Positions 8,156 to 17,959 of a DNA stretch of 64,000 nucleotides are shown one piece after another; position 1 is the stretch's first letter, and each line of letters starts with the position of its first letter. Origin of the DNA: Acetobacter oeni (GTDB lineage Bacteria; Pseudomonadota; Alphaproteobacteria; Acetobacterales; Acetobacteraceae); NCBI RefSeq assembly GCF_011516825.1, contig NZ_WOTA01000020.1, forward strand, positions 22,454-86,453, in the 5' to 3' direction. The position numbers and the translations under genes are program-made. The notes beneath the pieces are model-generated. The model saw only the letters and a program-made list of their open reading frames with translations. It had not been told where the DNA came from and did no database searches.

Positions 8156-8815
8156 TCAAAATATCCAAGGGTTGGTTTGTTTATAAGAATATATTCTCAT
8201 AAATATTTTCGACACTCTTTCTGCATGACATTCCATAGCGTTAACCGAGAAGTCAACAGGTATTGAAAACCTTCGTTTTTCAACGATGCCTGACTGGCAG
8301 AGAGAAATGAATATCTGGGCCGCGAATTCTATATCTTCCACATGAATAGCACCAGCATCTGACCAGTAACTGATCGCTTTACATATGCATGCTCTTGTCG
8401 GTTCAATCGCATATTCCTGCATGATTTCCGAAATTTCCGGGAATTTGGAAGCCTCAGCAATCACGATTCTATATATACCAAGTGAAATCGGATGCGTCAC
8501 TGCCGAGACGAATTCCTCACAGATCCCGCGAAGACATCCCGCACAACTTCCCATATTATTGTCATCATATTTAAAGAGACCGGATAGTTTGTTCTTACTG
8601 ATATCAAGTATAATTTCGCGGAAAAGATCTGCCTTATCCTTGAAGTGGTTATAAAGCGTTCCTTTTGACACTTTTGCATATTGTGCGATACGCGCCATTG
8701 ATGCCCCTTCATATCCAAGATCGAGAAAAACTTTCTCTGCACCTCGTAATATCTGGTTCCTTTTGGCTAACGCCGCGCTTTTGCTTGCTGACATTGTCAT
8801 ATCGCGCAATTTCAT
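8156..8815 (-). CDS. TetR/AcrR-family repressor of the efflux operon
   Basis: The 219-aa protein has a typical TetR N-terminal DNA-binding domain (RNQILRGAEKVFLDLGYEGASMARIAQYAKVSKGTLYNHFKDKADLF) and an AefR-like C-terminal ligand domain. The start at 8815 has a GAAAGAGA upstream; 8800 and 8884 are also possible. The gene lies 83 bp downstream of the outer-membrane factor on the same strand and is probably the last gene of the operon, so it would regulate its own transcription. A 19-bp palindrome at the operon promoter (13254-13272) is its likely operator. Base composition is more AT-rich than the neighbours. Confidence 0.85.
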   Translation of the reverse strand: MKLRDMTMSASKSAALAKRNQILRGAEKVFLDLGYEGASMARIAQYAKVSKGTLYNHFKDKADLFREIILDISKNKLSGLFKYDDNNMGSCAGCLRGICEEFVSAVTHPISLGIYRIVIAEASKFPEISEIMQEYAIEPTRACICKAISYWSDAGAIHVEDIEFAAQIFISLCQSGIVEKRRFSIPVDFSVNAMECHAERVSKIFMRIYSYKQTNPWIF

Positions 8816-8898
8816 ATCTCTTTCACGGCATCTCTTCAGATGCCGGCTCGCAGTGTGTAGGACAAGAGCCCTGCACACCATCAAGATCCATCTTTCCG

Positions 8899-10476
8899 TT
8901 ACCTGGAAGCGACACGCTTTTTTGTATCCACAACTGTCTCAGGATCCGCTGTCTCCCATCCACCACCAAGGGCGTTGTAAAGCTGTGCCACATCGGAGGC
9001 CAGCGTGGTCGTACTCGAAGCAAGGTCGAGCTCTGACGATTCCAGACCAGCTTGTGCTGACAGTACATTGAGGTAATTGGTCAGGCCATGCCGGTATTGC
9101 TCGAGCGCAAGTACAAGCGACTGTTTATGAGCATCTACACTCGTGAGAAGACCGTCATGCCGGTTCTGCTCATCGCGATAGGCAATCAAGGCATTATCTA
9201 CGTCGCGCCACGCCCCCAGAACGGTGGATCTGTAAACAACAGCCGCTTCCCTCTGTTCTGCTTTGGTCAGCTGAAGATTACCCGTCAGTCGACCGCCCTG
9301 GAAGATTGGCAGTGTAATTCTGGGTCCTACATTCCACGCCCTTGCACTCCATGCCCAGAAATCACGGAATGAAAGCGACTGCACTCCGAACCCGGCGTCG
9401 ATTGTTACCTTCGGATAAAACTCTGCAGTCGCCTCAGCAACGCCGGCAACAGCCGAATGCAGCCGCGCTTCAGCTTCACGAACGTCTGGACGACGTTGTG
9501 CAAGTTGCGAAGGAACTCCGATCGGCACGCGTGGGGGCGTCACAGGAATAGCTGCTGCCTTTACGAGTTCACTATTAAGAGCGCGAGGTACCTCTCCAAG
9601 CAGAAGTGCGATCGCGTTCATCTGCTGCTCGATCACCTGTTCAAGTTGTGCAATCCGTGCGTCGCTGTCAGCCACCTGCGCTCGCGCGCTCTGTACATCG
9701 ACATCACTGACCAGACCACTTCGATGACGACTTTCAGTCAGGCCAAGAGTAGACGCCTGCGTAGCGCGATTTTCCTGCGCAATACGCAAACGCTCCTGAT
9801 CTCCGCGTAACATCATGTAGTCACGCGCCATGTCTGCCTGACGTGCTATCAGTATACCACGCCGGACTTCCCGGGAAGCCTGCATCTCGGCTTTAGCCTG
9901 GCGGTAGGCAGACGAAATTCTTCCCCACAGGTCTATCTCATAGCTTGCGTCAATATTGTCAGTCCATGTGTTCAGTTCCGGGATCGTTGCTGTCCCTGCC
10001 GCCTGCGAAAGCACGGAACCAAAGCCTCCCGCACCGGACGACTTGCCGATACTACCCAGGATGTACTGAAGAGATTTTGAACTGTATTGATTGCGAGAAT
10101 ATGAACCGCTCGCGTCAAGGGTCGGAAAACGCCCTGCACCTGAAACACGCATCTGCGCGCGGCTTTCAGCAAGTTGCTCGGTTGCCCGCTGAACATCCAG
10201 GTTCTGGGACGCAATGAGATTTTCAAGATGACTCAGTTCCGGATCGTGGAAAATATCCCACCAGCTGGGATCAGGTGCTTCTTCAGTCGCGGAACTAAAC
10301 TGTCGGGCATCTGTCGGGGTGGTGGCATAGTCCGACGGGGACCATAGTTTGGGTTTATGGTATTTAGGTCCGACAGAACACGCCGATAGCGCGACCACAG
10401 TGAGGAGCAAACTTACAGGACGCAGAACTGCATGTGGCTGCCCCTTTATTTTATCGGAAAAAACATGCGTGATCAT
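8899..10476 (-). CDS. Outer-membrane efflux lipoprotein (NodT/OprM family)
   Basis: The 525-aa protein is a TolC-like outer-membrane factor. It has a lipoprotein signal ending in the lipobox LSAC (acylated Cys33), then CSVGPKYHKPKL, which is the standard opening of NodT-family lipoproteins, and two OEP repeats with long helical stretches. It would form the trimeric exit duct for the inner-membrane pump encoded upstream. ATG 10476 overlaps the TGA stop of the MFS gene and has a perfect AAGGAGG seven bases upstream, so this start is firm. The operon order adaptor-pump-duct is classic for EmrAB-type tripartite systems. Confidence 0.9.
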   Translation of the reverse strand: MITHVFSDKIKGQPHAVLRPVSLLLTVVALSACSVGPKYHKPKLWSPSDYATTPTDARQFSSATEEAPDPSWWDIFHDPELSHLENLIASQNLDVQRATEQLAESRAQMRVSGAGRFPTLDASGSYSRNQYSSKSLQYILGSIGKSSGAGGFGSVLSQAAGTATIPELNTWTDNIDASYEIDLWGRISSAYRQAKAEMQASREVRRGILIARQADMARDYMMLRGDQERLRIAQENRATQASTLGLTESRHRSGLVSDVDVQSARAQVADSDARIAQLEQVIEQQMNAIALLLGEVPRALNSELVKAAAIPVTPPRVPIGVPSQLAQRRPDVREAEARLHSAVAGVAEATAEFYPKVTIDAGFGVQSLSFRDFWAWSARAWNVGPRITLPIFQGGRLTGNLQLTKAEQREAAVVYRSTVLGAWRDVDNALIAYRDEQNRHDGLLTSVDAHKQSLVLALEQYRHGLTNYLNVLSAQAGLESSELDLASSTTTLASDVAQLYNALGGGWETADPETVVDTKKRVASR

Positions 10477-12053
10477 CAATGTCCTCCTTTGCCATTACCA
10501 GTCGAAGCGCTTGGAGCCAGGAAGAAACAGAATGGAACCACGAGGAACGCTATAATCCCGATTTCCATAAATACCTGATTATAAGCCAACATTGAGACCT
10601 GGGTGCGGAATGTTTGTTGAAGCTGATGAAGCGCCACTTCAGGGGCGGCAGCGACAGAGACGCCATGTTCAATGCTCTTGCGCTGCGCGACAGCGAGATA
10701 TTCCTGATATTCCGGACGTAGAGGAGTCATCCAGTGGTTCAGATATCCCTGACGCACTTGCTGCGTTTCAGTCACAGCCGCCGTGCTCAACGAAATGGCG
10801 AGAGAGCCGACATAATTTCGTGACATGCTGAACATTGCCGAGGCATCTGCATTGAGTTCACGAGGTAATGTTGCGTAAGCAATCGTTGAAAGCGGAACAA
10901 ACAGGAATGCCAGTGCCGCTGTCTGCAGAATGCGATATTCCATGAGATGGGCAAAGCTCGTCGTGGGCACAAGCCGGGCCGAATAGAAGAGTGACGCGCC
11001 CATGAAGAAGAACCCAAAAGCGACTATAGTTCGTATCTGGATTACACCCATTGCCCTTCCGACAAGTGGAATGAGACAGATGATGACAGCTCCCCCGGGG
11101 GCCAGAACCTCGCCTGAAACAGTGGCAGTATAACCAAGCACCTGTTGGGCAAACTGTGGAACGATGATGGCGGCGGCATATAGCAGCGCACCAACCATGG
11201 CCATCAGGAAAGTGGAGACTGCGAAATTTCGATCCTTGAAGATCGCAAGATTCAGAAGTGGTTCTTTCGCCTTAAGGAGCCATATGACTGCCGCGATGCA
11301 TCCGACACCTCCCAGAACACCCATCGTCACAATAAAACCTGAACCGAACCAGCCTTCATCTTCTCCTCGGTCGCACATGATTTCGAGACATCCAAGTCCG
11401 ATCGTAATGAGCGAAATGCCGATGACGTCTACTTTTTCACGACGTTTCTTTTCCCACGGCGGATCTTCCACCAGCGCAGACACCCCGATAAAAGTAATGA
11501 TGCCGAACGGTACATTAACGTAGAAAATCCAGTGCCATGAGAAGTTGTCGACCAGATATCCTCCTGCAAGCGGCCCGAGGACAGGTGCGACCACAGTCGC
11601 AATGGCAGCCAGTCCCATGGCTGCCGCGCGCTGCGACGGAGGGAACGTGTCAAGAATAATCGACTGCTGACTAGGCTGCAGCCCGCCACCAAAGAAGCCC
11701 TGAAGCAGCCGAAACACGATCAGCATTGGCAGACTCGTCGACAGGCCACAAAGAAAGGACGAAACCGTAAAAAGAGCCACGCACACCAGGAAGTAGCGCT
11801 TGCGCCCGAAGAGTCGGCTAAGCCAGCCCGAGATGGTGAGTACGACGCCATTGGCAACAAGATATGCCGTCAACGCCCATGTTGCGTCATCGTAACTACT
11901 TCCCAGCGCTCCTGCGATATGTGGGAGCGCGACATTGATGATCGTCGTGTCCAGCACTTCCATGAAAGCACCAAGAGTCACAACAACGGCAATCAGCCAG
12001 GGATTGGCTTTTGGTTTCCATTCCCGCTGATCAGTAGGAGAGGTTTCTGTCAT
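10476..12053 (-). CDS. DHA2-family (EmrB/QacA-type) multidrug efflux MFS transporter
   Basis: The 525-aa inner-membrane protein has the 14-helix pattern of DHA2 drug:proton antiporters. Motifs seen are FMEVLDTTIINVALPHIAG at helix 1, the WLSRLFGRKRYF loop corresponding to motif A, and GFFGGGLQPSQQSIILDTFP with motif C-like PVLGPLAGGYLVD nearby. It would export lipophilic drugs or acids through the periplasmic adaptor and the outer-membrane lipoprotein encoded with it. It overlaps the adaptor stop by 4 bp. The substrate cannot be inferred. Confidence 0.92.
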   Translation of the reverse strand: MTETSPTDQREWKPKANPWLIAVVVTLGAFMEVLDTTIINVALPHIAGALGSSYDDATWALTAYLVANGVVLTISGWLSRLFGRKRYFLVCVALFTVSSFLCGLSTSLPMLIVFRLLQGFFGGGLQPSQQSIILDTFPPSQRAAAMGLAAIATVVAPVLGPLAGGYLVDNFSWHWIFYVNVPFGIITFIGVSALVEDPPWEKKRREKVDVIGISLITIGLGCLEIMCDRGEDEGWFGSGFIVTMGVLGGVGCIAAVIWLLKAKEPLLNLAIFKDRNFAVSTFLMAMVGALLYAAAIIVPQFAQQVLGYTATVSGEVLAPGGAVIICLIPLVGRAMGVIQIRTIVAFGFFFMGASLFYSARLVPTTSFAHLMEYRILQTAALAFLFVPLSTIAYATLPRELNADASAMFSMSRNYVGSLAISLSTAAVTETQQVRQGYLNHWMTPLRPEYQEYLAVAQRKSIEHGVSVAAAPEVALHQLQQTFRTQVSMLAYNQVFMEIGIIAFLVVPFCFFLAPSASTGNGKGGH

Positions 12054-13150
12054 TGTACGTGAACTGTCGGTTCGACAGAGAGACCGATAGCAAGAGGGTG
12101 TTGAGGATCGATTCCGCTATCAATCAAGATCTTGACCGGAATACGTTGCACGATCTTGACGAAATTACCGGTCGCGTTTTCTGCCGGAAATGTGCTGAAC
12201 TGTTCGCCGGAGCCAAGTTGCAGAGAGTCCACATGGCCGCGCAATTTCAGGGACGGATATGCATCGACTTTCATGTCGACGTCCTGCCCGGCTTTCATTC
12301 TTGTAAGCTGGGTTTCCTTATAGTTTGCTGTTACCCAGATTTCCGGTTGCACGATCGTGAATATCTGCTGCCCTTGCTGAACATAATTTCCCTGTTCAAC
12401 ATTCCGCTGTGAAACCCATCCGTCATGCGGCGCCCGAAGTTCTGTCCACCCAAGATTGAGTTTTGCCTGAACAACATCGGCTTCCGCGGCTTTCAGCAAT
12501 GCCTGTTCCTGCGAAATGACTTCCTGGGTATTATTAATGCTGGGAATTACCGGCATGGCCTGCTGCAGTCGCCCTTCGGCTTCAACCACCTGGGCGCGAG
12601 CCTGATCGAGTGCTGCTTTCGCATAATCGATATCCTGCTGGCTGGTTGCCTGCCGGGAAACTATGGACTGCCGCCTGTAATCAGCTTCAGCCTTGACCTG
12701 TTGAGCCCTGGCACTCTTGAGATTGCCCTGAGCCTGCGCCAGGACACCAGGGAACTGGAATTTTGCAACCTCAAAACGGGCGCTGGATGCTCGTAGATTC
12801 GCCTGGGCTTCCAGCAGCTGACCCTCCGCTTTCTGAAGTGCGGCCCGATAATCACGATCATCGATTTTTATCAGAAGATCACCAGCATGAACGAACTGGT
12901 TATCATTAACAAAAAGACCAGTCACATAACCATTAACGTGAGGCGCCATAGAGATCTTGCGACCATCCGTATAAGCGTCATCCGTTTCGATATTATTCCT
13001 GGTGAGGAACCAGTACAAGCCGCATGCCAGAACAATGACGACGAGCGCAAGAACAATGATAATACGGATCCGGGGATTGCCTTTCCGTGGCTTGCTAGTG
13101 GCCTCGTTCTGAGAGGGCTGGGCTTGATTGTCGTGATTTTCTTGCGCCAT
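12050..13150 (-). CDS. EmrA/HlyD-family periplasmic adaptor
   Basis: The 366-aa membrane-fusion protein has a short cytoplasmic N-terminus, one membrane helix (about residues 27-49) and the EmrA signature NNIETDDAYTDGRKISMAPHVNGYV. A coiled-coil hairpin of about 120 residues and a lipoyl/beta-barrel region with ELRAPHDGWVSQRNVEQGNYV follow. It links the MFS pump to the outer-membrane duct. The start at 13150 is chosen because AAGGAG lies seven bases upstream; the frame stays open to 13222 but without a ribosome site. It is the first gene of the operon. Confidence 0.92.
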   Translation of the reverse strand: MAQENHDNQAQPSQNEATSKPRKGNPRIRIIIVLALVVIVLACGLYWFLTRNNIETDDAYTDGRKISMAPHVNGYVTGLFVNDNQFVHAGDLLIKIDDRDYRAALQKAEGQLLEAQANLRASSARFEVAKFQFPGVLAQAQGNLKSARAQQVKAEADYRRQSIVSRQATSQQDIDYAKAALDQARAQVVEAEGRLQQAMPVIPSINNTQEVISQEQALLKAAEADVVQAKLNLGWTELRAPHDGWVSQRNVEQGNYVQQGQQIFTIVQPEIWVTANYKETQLTRMKAGQDVDMKVDAYPSLKLRGHVDSLQLGSGEQFSTFPAENATGNFVKIVQRIPVKILIDSGIDPQHPLAIGLSVEPTVHVQ

Positions 13151-13244
13151 TTTGGCTCCTTCGAGAACCGTATTTTGTTTGTATTTTTTAGGTGAACCGC
13201 TTTTGTCGTTACAGGAATGCACTTCAGCCCTGAATTATAATTGC

Positions 13245-13273
13245 CCTATAATCTGACCACTCGGTTCGGTCAA
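13245..13273 (-). promoter_or_regulatory. Sigma70-like promoter with overlapping TetR-type operator for the efflux operon
   Basis: On the minus strand TTGACC (13268-13273) is followed after 17 bp by TATAGG (13245-13250). A 19-bp imperfect palindrome, TGACCACTCGGTTCGGTCA (13254-13272), covers the -35 and most of the spacer. A repressor bound there would block RNA polymerase, which fits the TetR gene at the end of the operon. The distance to the adaptor start is about 100 bp. Confidence 0.6.
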
Positions 13274-13595
13274 TTGGAGACGATCGTTATTCAGGATTTA
13301 CATGGATGCGTAAGGTCTGGTGCGGATATGAGTGGTGGTGGACAAACAGGGAAAGAGCCGGAACAAACCGGCGACACGGCTACCTTCGAATCGATTGATT
13401 TCTTTGCGGCTTTCGAACTCAACGCGTATGCCGCCGTATTCAGTGGTGGCAGTGAGAGCAACAAAGGCACGCACATTGATGCTGACGCACATTGGATTCC
13501 GTGACGCCTCGCAGAAGGCCTGACAGCCTGTCGGGTTGGGGTACCCATTGGACCGGCAAGGCTGTAAGGATTTGGGATAAGCCGCTTCATCCTGT
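13274..13595. other. Intergenic stretch without a supportable gene
   Basis: Open frames exist on both strands here (for example 13291-13590 minus and 13332-13523 plus), but none has a ribosome site or a protein pattern that I recognise. It lies between the efflux promoter and a dead IS1182 element and may itself be transposon debris. Confidence 0.4.
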
Positions 13596-14381
13596 TTGAC
13601 CGATCTCAGCCCTGTCTTCTGCCGCCTGATCTGAAGTCATGGCTTCCGGCTGACGATATGGCGCATTTTGTTGTTGCCGCCGTTGAGCGGGTTCCGATGA
13701 GTGCGTTTTTCATGCAGGTGCGCACCGGCGGGAAGGCGCAGTATCATCCGCGTCTGATGCTGGCGCTTCTGATCTTCAGTTACGCCAATCTTCAGTTACG
13801 CCAACGGGTTGTTTTCCTCCCGCCGGATCGAGCGCGCCACATGTCGCGACATCGTGGTGGCGCTTCGTGGCGGCGAACCTGCATCCGGATCACGGCACGA
13901 TCGCCACCTTCCGGCGGACGAACCGGACCGTCATTGAAGCCGCCTTTGTGCAGGTGCTGCTGCTGGCGCGCGAGACCGGGCTTCTGCGCGTGGGCGTGGT
14001 GTCGATCGACGGCACGAAGATCGACGCCGACGCCTCGAAATACCAGTCACTCCGCTATGATCGGATTAAAGCTCTGCCGGAGCAACTGGAGGCTGATTGT
14101 GGCAACCGGCATGGTCGCCACGTCTGCCGCCCGATCTGAAAGAGTCTCGCCGGATCACCGGACCGTGGCGTCTGGCCATGAAAGAAAGACTGAAAACTAC
14201 GGAAGCCCGGGATATTTGCAGACTACAAAAACAGACTGGCGCACCGGCATTCCGGATCATCAAAAGTGTCATGGGGTTCATGAGATTTCATCTGCGAGGA
14301 CTTGCAAAAATCATCACAGAACTCGCCCTCATCGTTCTCGCCTGCAACTGCAAAAGAACGGCACGTCTTCAAGCCGCATGA
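13596..14381 (+). pseudogene. IS1182-family transposase remnant, frameshifted and deleted
   Basis: The frame before 13658 reads CLLPPDLKSWLPADDMAHFVVAAVERVPMSAFF, the usual opening of IS1182 transposases. After YHPRLMLALLIFSYAN the frame breaks near 13790, and the protein resumes in another frame with HPDHGTIATFRRTN...VSIDGTKIDADASKYQSLRYD. A further break and a large deletion follow 14140. The C-terminal block LQKQTGAPAFRIIKSVMGFMRFHLRGLAKI...LACNCKR matches the family end (14220-14381). The intervening third is missing, so no functional transposase can be made. Confidence 0.75.
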
Positions 14382-14661
14382 GCCAGGGTCTTCCCCACCC
14401 TTGTCGTCCTGAATGAGCCCAACCTGACAGACTGCCAGGCGAAAGCTGAAGGGTATTATGGCGTTGACACAAACAAACCCGTTATAGAACAATCGTTCCG
14501 TTCACTCATGAGTGCCAAAAAATTCCAATAAAGACAAAAGCAATGAACAGTGGAGACTTTATCGTTTTTTACTTGAACCTGATGAAAGGCATGTATGTCC
14601 TGTCACCACTCCTCAGGCATTTGACGTCAGGCCGTAACGCTCCATGATAATGGAAGAAAAT

Positions 14662-15606
14662 ATGGTCGCGATGCTGCTGGCCTTTTTTCTGGATGCTGTA
14701 GTTGGTTGGCCCCGGTGGCTGTATTTGCGCATCGGTCATCCGGTGACGTGGGTCGGCAGGATGATCAATGCAGGTGACCGCAGCCTTAATCGTGAAGCGG
14801 ACAGCCGCCTCCTGCGACGCATCTGCGGCATTGCAGTTGCAGGCTTTGTCATCATCCTGACAGCCGGTATGACGTTTGGAATCTCCTGGCTTTTACCAGA
14901 CGGATGGCCAAAGATTCTTCTGACCGGGCTACTGGCATGGCCTCTGGTGGCGGCTCGCTCGCTCCATGACCATGTATGTGCAGTCTCCAGGCCACTCGCC
15001 ACGGGCGACCTGCCCACCGCACGCAAGGCCGTCTCCATGATCGTCGGCCGCAATCCGAAGCTTCTGAATGATGCCGGCGTTGCACGTGCCGCCATGGAAA
15101 GTCTGGCCGAGAACAGCTCGGATGGCATCGTCGCTCCCCTGTTCTGGGGGATGCTGTTGGGGCTGCCTGGCATTGCCGCCTACAAGGCGATCAACACAAT
15201 GGATTCGATGATCGGCCATCGTACGCCGCGTCATGAGGCATTTGGCTGGGCGGCAGCGCGGATCGACGATGTAGCCAATCTGATCCCGGCGCGGCTGACG
15301 GGCCTCCTTTTCGTCCTCGTTTCGGGCCGTCCCGCAGCAGCCCTGAGGGTCATGCTGCGTGACGCCCCCTCCCACCGCTCGCCCAATGCCGGCTGGCCCG
15401 AGGCCGCCTTTGCGGGCGCGCTCGGCATTCGTCTCTCCGGACCCCGCACCTATGCCGATCATGTGGCCGAGGAACCATGGCTCAACGGGGCCGCTCCAGA
15501 CCCGTGCCCGGATGATCTTGTGCGCGGGCTGGTCCTGTATCGCCGCGCCATGGCGGCAGTGGCCGTCCTCTTGGCCGTGATCGTTCTGACGACAGGCTGG
15601 CCATGA
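14662..15606 (+). CDS. cobD: Adenosylcobinamide-phosphate synthase (CobD/CbiB)
   Basis: This integral membrane protein (about 314 aa) attaches the aminopropanol phosphate arm to adenosylcobyric acid. Family landmarks are DAVVGWPRWLYLRIGHPVTWVGRMI near the N-terminus, RKAVSMIVGRNPKLLNDAGVARAAMESLAENSSDGIVAPLFW in the middle, and AYKAINTMDSMIGHRTPRHEAFGWAAARIDDVANLIPARLT. The start at 14662 has GGAAG upstream; ATG 14644 is in frame but has no ribosome site. It opens the cobalamin region on the plus strand, followed after 60 bp by bluB. Its substrate arm comes from threonine phosphate via the CobC decarboxylase encoded at 32266. Confidence 0.92.
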   Translation: MVAMLLAFFLDAVVGWPRWLYLRIGHPVTWVGRMINAGDRSLNREADSRLLRRICGIAVAGFVIILTAGMTFGISWLLPDGWPKILLTGLLAWPLVAARSLHDHVCAVSRPLATGDLPTARKAVSMIVGRNPKLLNDAGVARAAMESLAENSSDGIVAPLFWGMLLGLPGIAAYKAINTMDSMIGHRTPRHEAFGWAAARIDDVANLIPARLTGLLFVLVSGRPAAALRVMLRDAPSHRSPNAGWPEAAFAGALGIRLSGPRTYADHVAEEPWLNGAAPDPCPDDLVRGLVLYRRAMAAVAVLLAVIVLTTGWP

Positions 15607-15666
15607 GAGACGATTGGCATGGGCGCGACTGGACAGGACTGTGCGCCCGTCTGAAAAGACTGGTCT

Positions 15667-16290
15667 ATGAAATTCACCGCGCCTGAAGCCGCCACCCTGC
15701 ATCGCGTCCTGCGCTGGCGCCGGGACGTCCGCCATTTTCGCACCGACCCGATCAACGAGCCCGTCCTCACCCGCTTGCGGGACGCGATGGATCTTGCGCC
15801 CTCCGTCGGCAACGCCCGCCCCTGGCGCGTGATTCGCGTCACCAGCCAGGCCTTGCGCGCCGCCGTGCGCGCCGATTTCATCCGCTGCAACGCCAAAGCC
15901 GTCCAAACCTATGACGGGCAGCAGCGTGAGGATTATCTGAGGCTGAAACTCGCCGGACTGGATAACGCGCCGCTCCAGCTGGCCGTCTTCACCGTGACCG
16001 ATCCACCCGAGGGGCATGCGCTCGGACGCCAGTCCATGCCGGACACGCTGAACGCCTCGACAAGCATGGCGATCCATACGCTGTGGCTGGCCGCAAGGGT
16101 GGAAAATCTTGGGCTGGGCATGGTGTCCATCCTTGATCCGGTCCTCATGGAACGGCTTTTCGATACCCCTGCCGACTGGCGTTTTTCCGCCTATCTCTGC
16201 CTCGGCCATCCGGAATTCGAGGATGACAAACCCCTGTTGCATCGCACCGGCTGGCAGGACAATCACACTCACCCGTGGGAAGAGCGCTGA
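15667..16290 (+). CDS. bluB: 5,6-dimethylbenzimidazole synthase
   Basis: The 207-aa protein belongs to the nitroreductase fold and carries the BluB features RWRRDVRHFRTDPI near the N-terminus, PSVGNARPWRVIRV for flavin binding, and LGLGMVSILDP with LCLGHPEFEDDKPLL at the end. BluB cleaves FMNH2 with oxygen to make the lower ligand of B12, consistent with an aerobic organism and with the oxygen-dependent corrin pathway in this window. It is convergent with cobQ with only 6 bp between stops. Confidence 0.93.
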   Translation: MKFTAPEAATLHRVLRWRRDVRHFRTDPINEPVLTRLRDAMDLAPSVGNARPWRVIRVTSQALRAAVRADFIRCNAKAVQTYDGQQREDYLRLKLAGLDNAPLQLAVFTVTDPPEGHALGRQSMPDTLNASTSMAIHTLWLAARVENLGLGMVSILDPVLMERLFDTPADWRFSAYLCLGHPEFEDDKPLLHRTGWQDNHTHPWEER

Positions 16291-16296
16291 CCGCCT

Positions 16297-17742
16297 CTAC
16301 CGCGCCGCGCCCAGCAGGCCGGCCACGTCGCAATGCGCTTCAAGATGATCGGCCAGCGCGTCCAGAACCTTCTCCACTCTCGCGCCATAGGCCAACGTGG
16401 ATGGGGCCGCGCCAAGCTGGCGGAGGAACGCTGCGCGAAACGCATCGTCGGAAAACATGCCATGGAGATAGCTGCCCATGATCCGGCCGTCCGGCGACAT
16501 GGCGCCCTCCGGCGTACCCGCGACACAGGCAAACGGGCGGGAACGGGCCTCCCCCGTGGTTTCACCGATATGAATCTCGTAGCCCGTCATCGGCGTGCCA
16601 CTGGCCTCATGGATCGCGTCCACGCGGGAGAGATGCTTGTTCGGCTGCATCGTCGTGACAAGATCCAGCAGGCCAAGTCCGGGGACCTCGCCGGGAGCGC
16701 CCTCCAGCCCCAGCGGGTCGCTGATGATCCGGCCCAGCATCTGATAGCCACCGCAGATACCCAGCACATAACCACCACGCCGCACATGGGCAAGAATATC
16801 AATATCCCAACCCTGAGCCCGCACCCAAGCGAGATCCCCAAGGGTGGATTTGGTTCCCGGCAGAATGACGAGGTCAGTATCGCCGGGAAAGGCCTGCCCC
16901 GGCCGGAGCATGCGAAGGGAGACCGTCGGTTCCTGCGCCAGCGGATCGAGATCGTCGAAATTGGCGATACGCGACAGGACCGGCACTGCCACCTGCAACG
17001 GGCCGCTCCCGACCGTTCGGCCCAGATCCAGTGCATCCTCGGCTGGCAGCAGCGCTGCGTCAGCGAAATACGGAACCACACCATAACCACGCCAGCCGGT
17101 GCGTTGTCCGATCAGGGCGTATCCGTCATCGAACAGAGTTGGATCTCCGCGAAAACGATTGATCAGGAAGCCGCTTACCTGGGCAGCATCGGCGGCATCC
17201 AGCACGACTTTGGTGCCGACGACCTGGGCGATGACTCCGCCTCGATCAATGTCGCCCACCAGGATGACGGGCACATCCGCTGCCCGCGCAAATCCCATGT
17301 TGGCAATATCTCCCGCCCGGAGGTTCACTTCGGCCGGACTGCCCGCGCCTTCGATGATGACAAGGTCGGCTGCCCGCCGCAACCGTGCGAAACTCTCAAG
17401 CACAGGCGCCAGCAGCCGGGGTTTGAGCCGCGCATAGTCCCGCGCCCGTGCCGTGGCGACGTGCCGACCCTGCACGATCACTTGCGCGCCCATGTCGGAC
17501 TCCGGCTTCAGCAGAACAGGATTCATGTCCGTGTGGGGTTCGCGTCCGCAGGCAAGGGCCTGCAGGGCCTGCGCGCGTCCGATCTCTCCGCCGTCCCGGG
17601 TCACCGCTGCGTTGTTAGACATGTTCTGCGGCTTGAACGGCGCCACCGACAGTCCCCGTCGCAGGGCGGCGCGGCACAGGCCCGCCACCAGCAACGATTT
17701 GCCGACATTCGAGCCAGTACCCTGGATCATCAACGCACGCAT
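16297..17742 (-). CDS. cobQ: Cobyric acid synthase
   Basis: The 481-aa glutamine-dependent amidotransferase amidates four side chains of adenosylcobyrinic acid a,c-diamide. The N-terminal synthetase domain begins [18 protein letters not shown] with the P-loop, followed by [12 protein letters not shown] and the [17 protein letters not shown] [10 protein letters not shown] strand. The C-terminal class I glutaminase domain has [11 protein letters not shown] with the nucleophilic cysteine and GSYLHGMF with the histidine. The start at 17742 (MRALMIQG) matches the family; longer in-frame starts at 17790 and 17838 would add an unrelated tail. It is transcribed against the rest of the cluster. Confidence 0.93.
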   Translation of the reverse strand: MRALMIQGTGSNVGKSLLVAGLCRAALRRGLSVAPFKPQNMSNNAAVTRDGGEIGRAQALQALACGREPHTDMNPVLLKPESDMGAQVIVQGRHVATARARDYARLKPRLLAPVLESFARLRRAADLVIIEGAGSPAEVNLRAGDIANMGFARAADVPVILVGDIDRGGVIAQVVGTKVVLDAADAAQVSGFLINRFRGDPTLFDDGYALIGQRTGWRGYGVVPYFADAALLPAEDALDLGRTVGSGPLQVAVPVLSRIANFDDLDPLAQEPTVSLRMLRPGQAFPGDTDLVILPGTKSTLGDLAWVRAQGWDIDILAHVRRGGYVLGICGGYQMLGRIISDPLGLEGAPGEVPGLGLLDLVTTMQPNKHLSRVDAIHEASGTPMTGYEIHIGETTGEARSRPFACVAGTPEGAMSPDGRIMGSYLHGMFSDDAFRAAFLRQLGAAPSTLAYGARVEKVLDALADHLEAHCDVAGLLGAAR

Positions 17743-17959
17743 CGTTTGTCCTGCTCTCCCGTCTTCACACCCGGTTTCGACCTGCGACATGGAGGTTTCA
17801 CTGTCTATCCAGCCGGAGCGGCAACCTCTTCCCTTCACCGGAACCCGTCCCCATCACATGGCTGGACGAGCCCCGGCCCTGTCCGGTACAGGGTGGCTCT
17901 TTCGCTTGACATGCAGGACGCGTTGCCGCAACAGCCGATCTGTTGGTTCCGCTCGTAGA

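Noticed and set aside
8899..13150. An RND-type (AcrAB-TolC) efflux operon
   Set aside because: The outer-membrane protein is of the NodT type also used by RND pumps, but the inner-membrane protein has the 14-helix DHA2 MFS pattern and the adaptor has the EmrA signature.
13291..13590. 99-codon minus-strand gene between the efflux promoter and the IS1182 remnant
   Set aside because: It has no ribosome site, overlapping frames exist on both strands, and the protein text is low in structure; not supportable as a gene.
14929..16272. 447-codon minus-strand frame opposite cobD and bluB
   Set aside because: Both plus-strand proteins are well conserved families; the antisense frame crosses their boundary and resembles nothing.
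17906..17934. Sigma70 promoter for the first riboswitch (TTGACA at 17906-17911)
   Set aside because: The hexamer at the expected -10 distance (CAACAG) is a poor match, so the call would rest on the -35 alone.
16333..17958. 541-codon plus-strand frame opposite cobQ
   Set aside because: It is antisense to cobyric acid synthase, with no recognisable domain.
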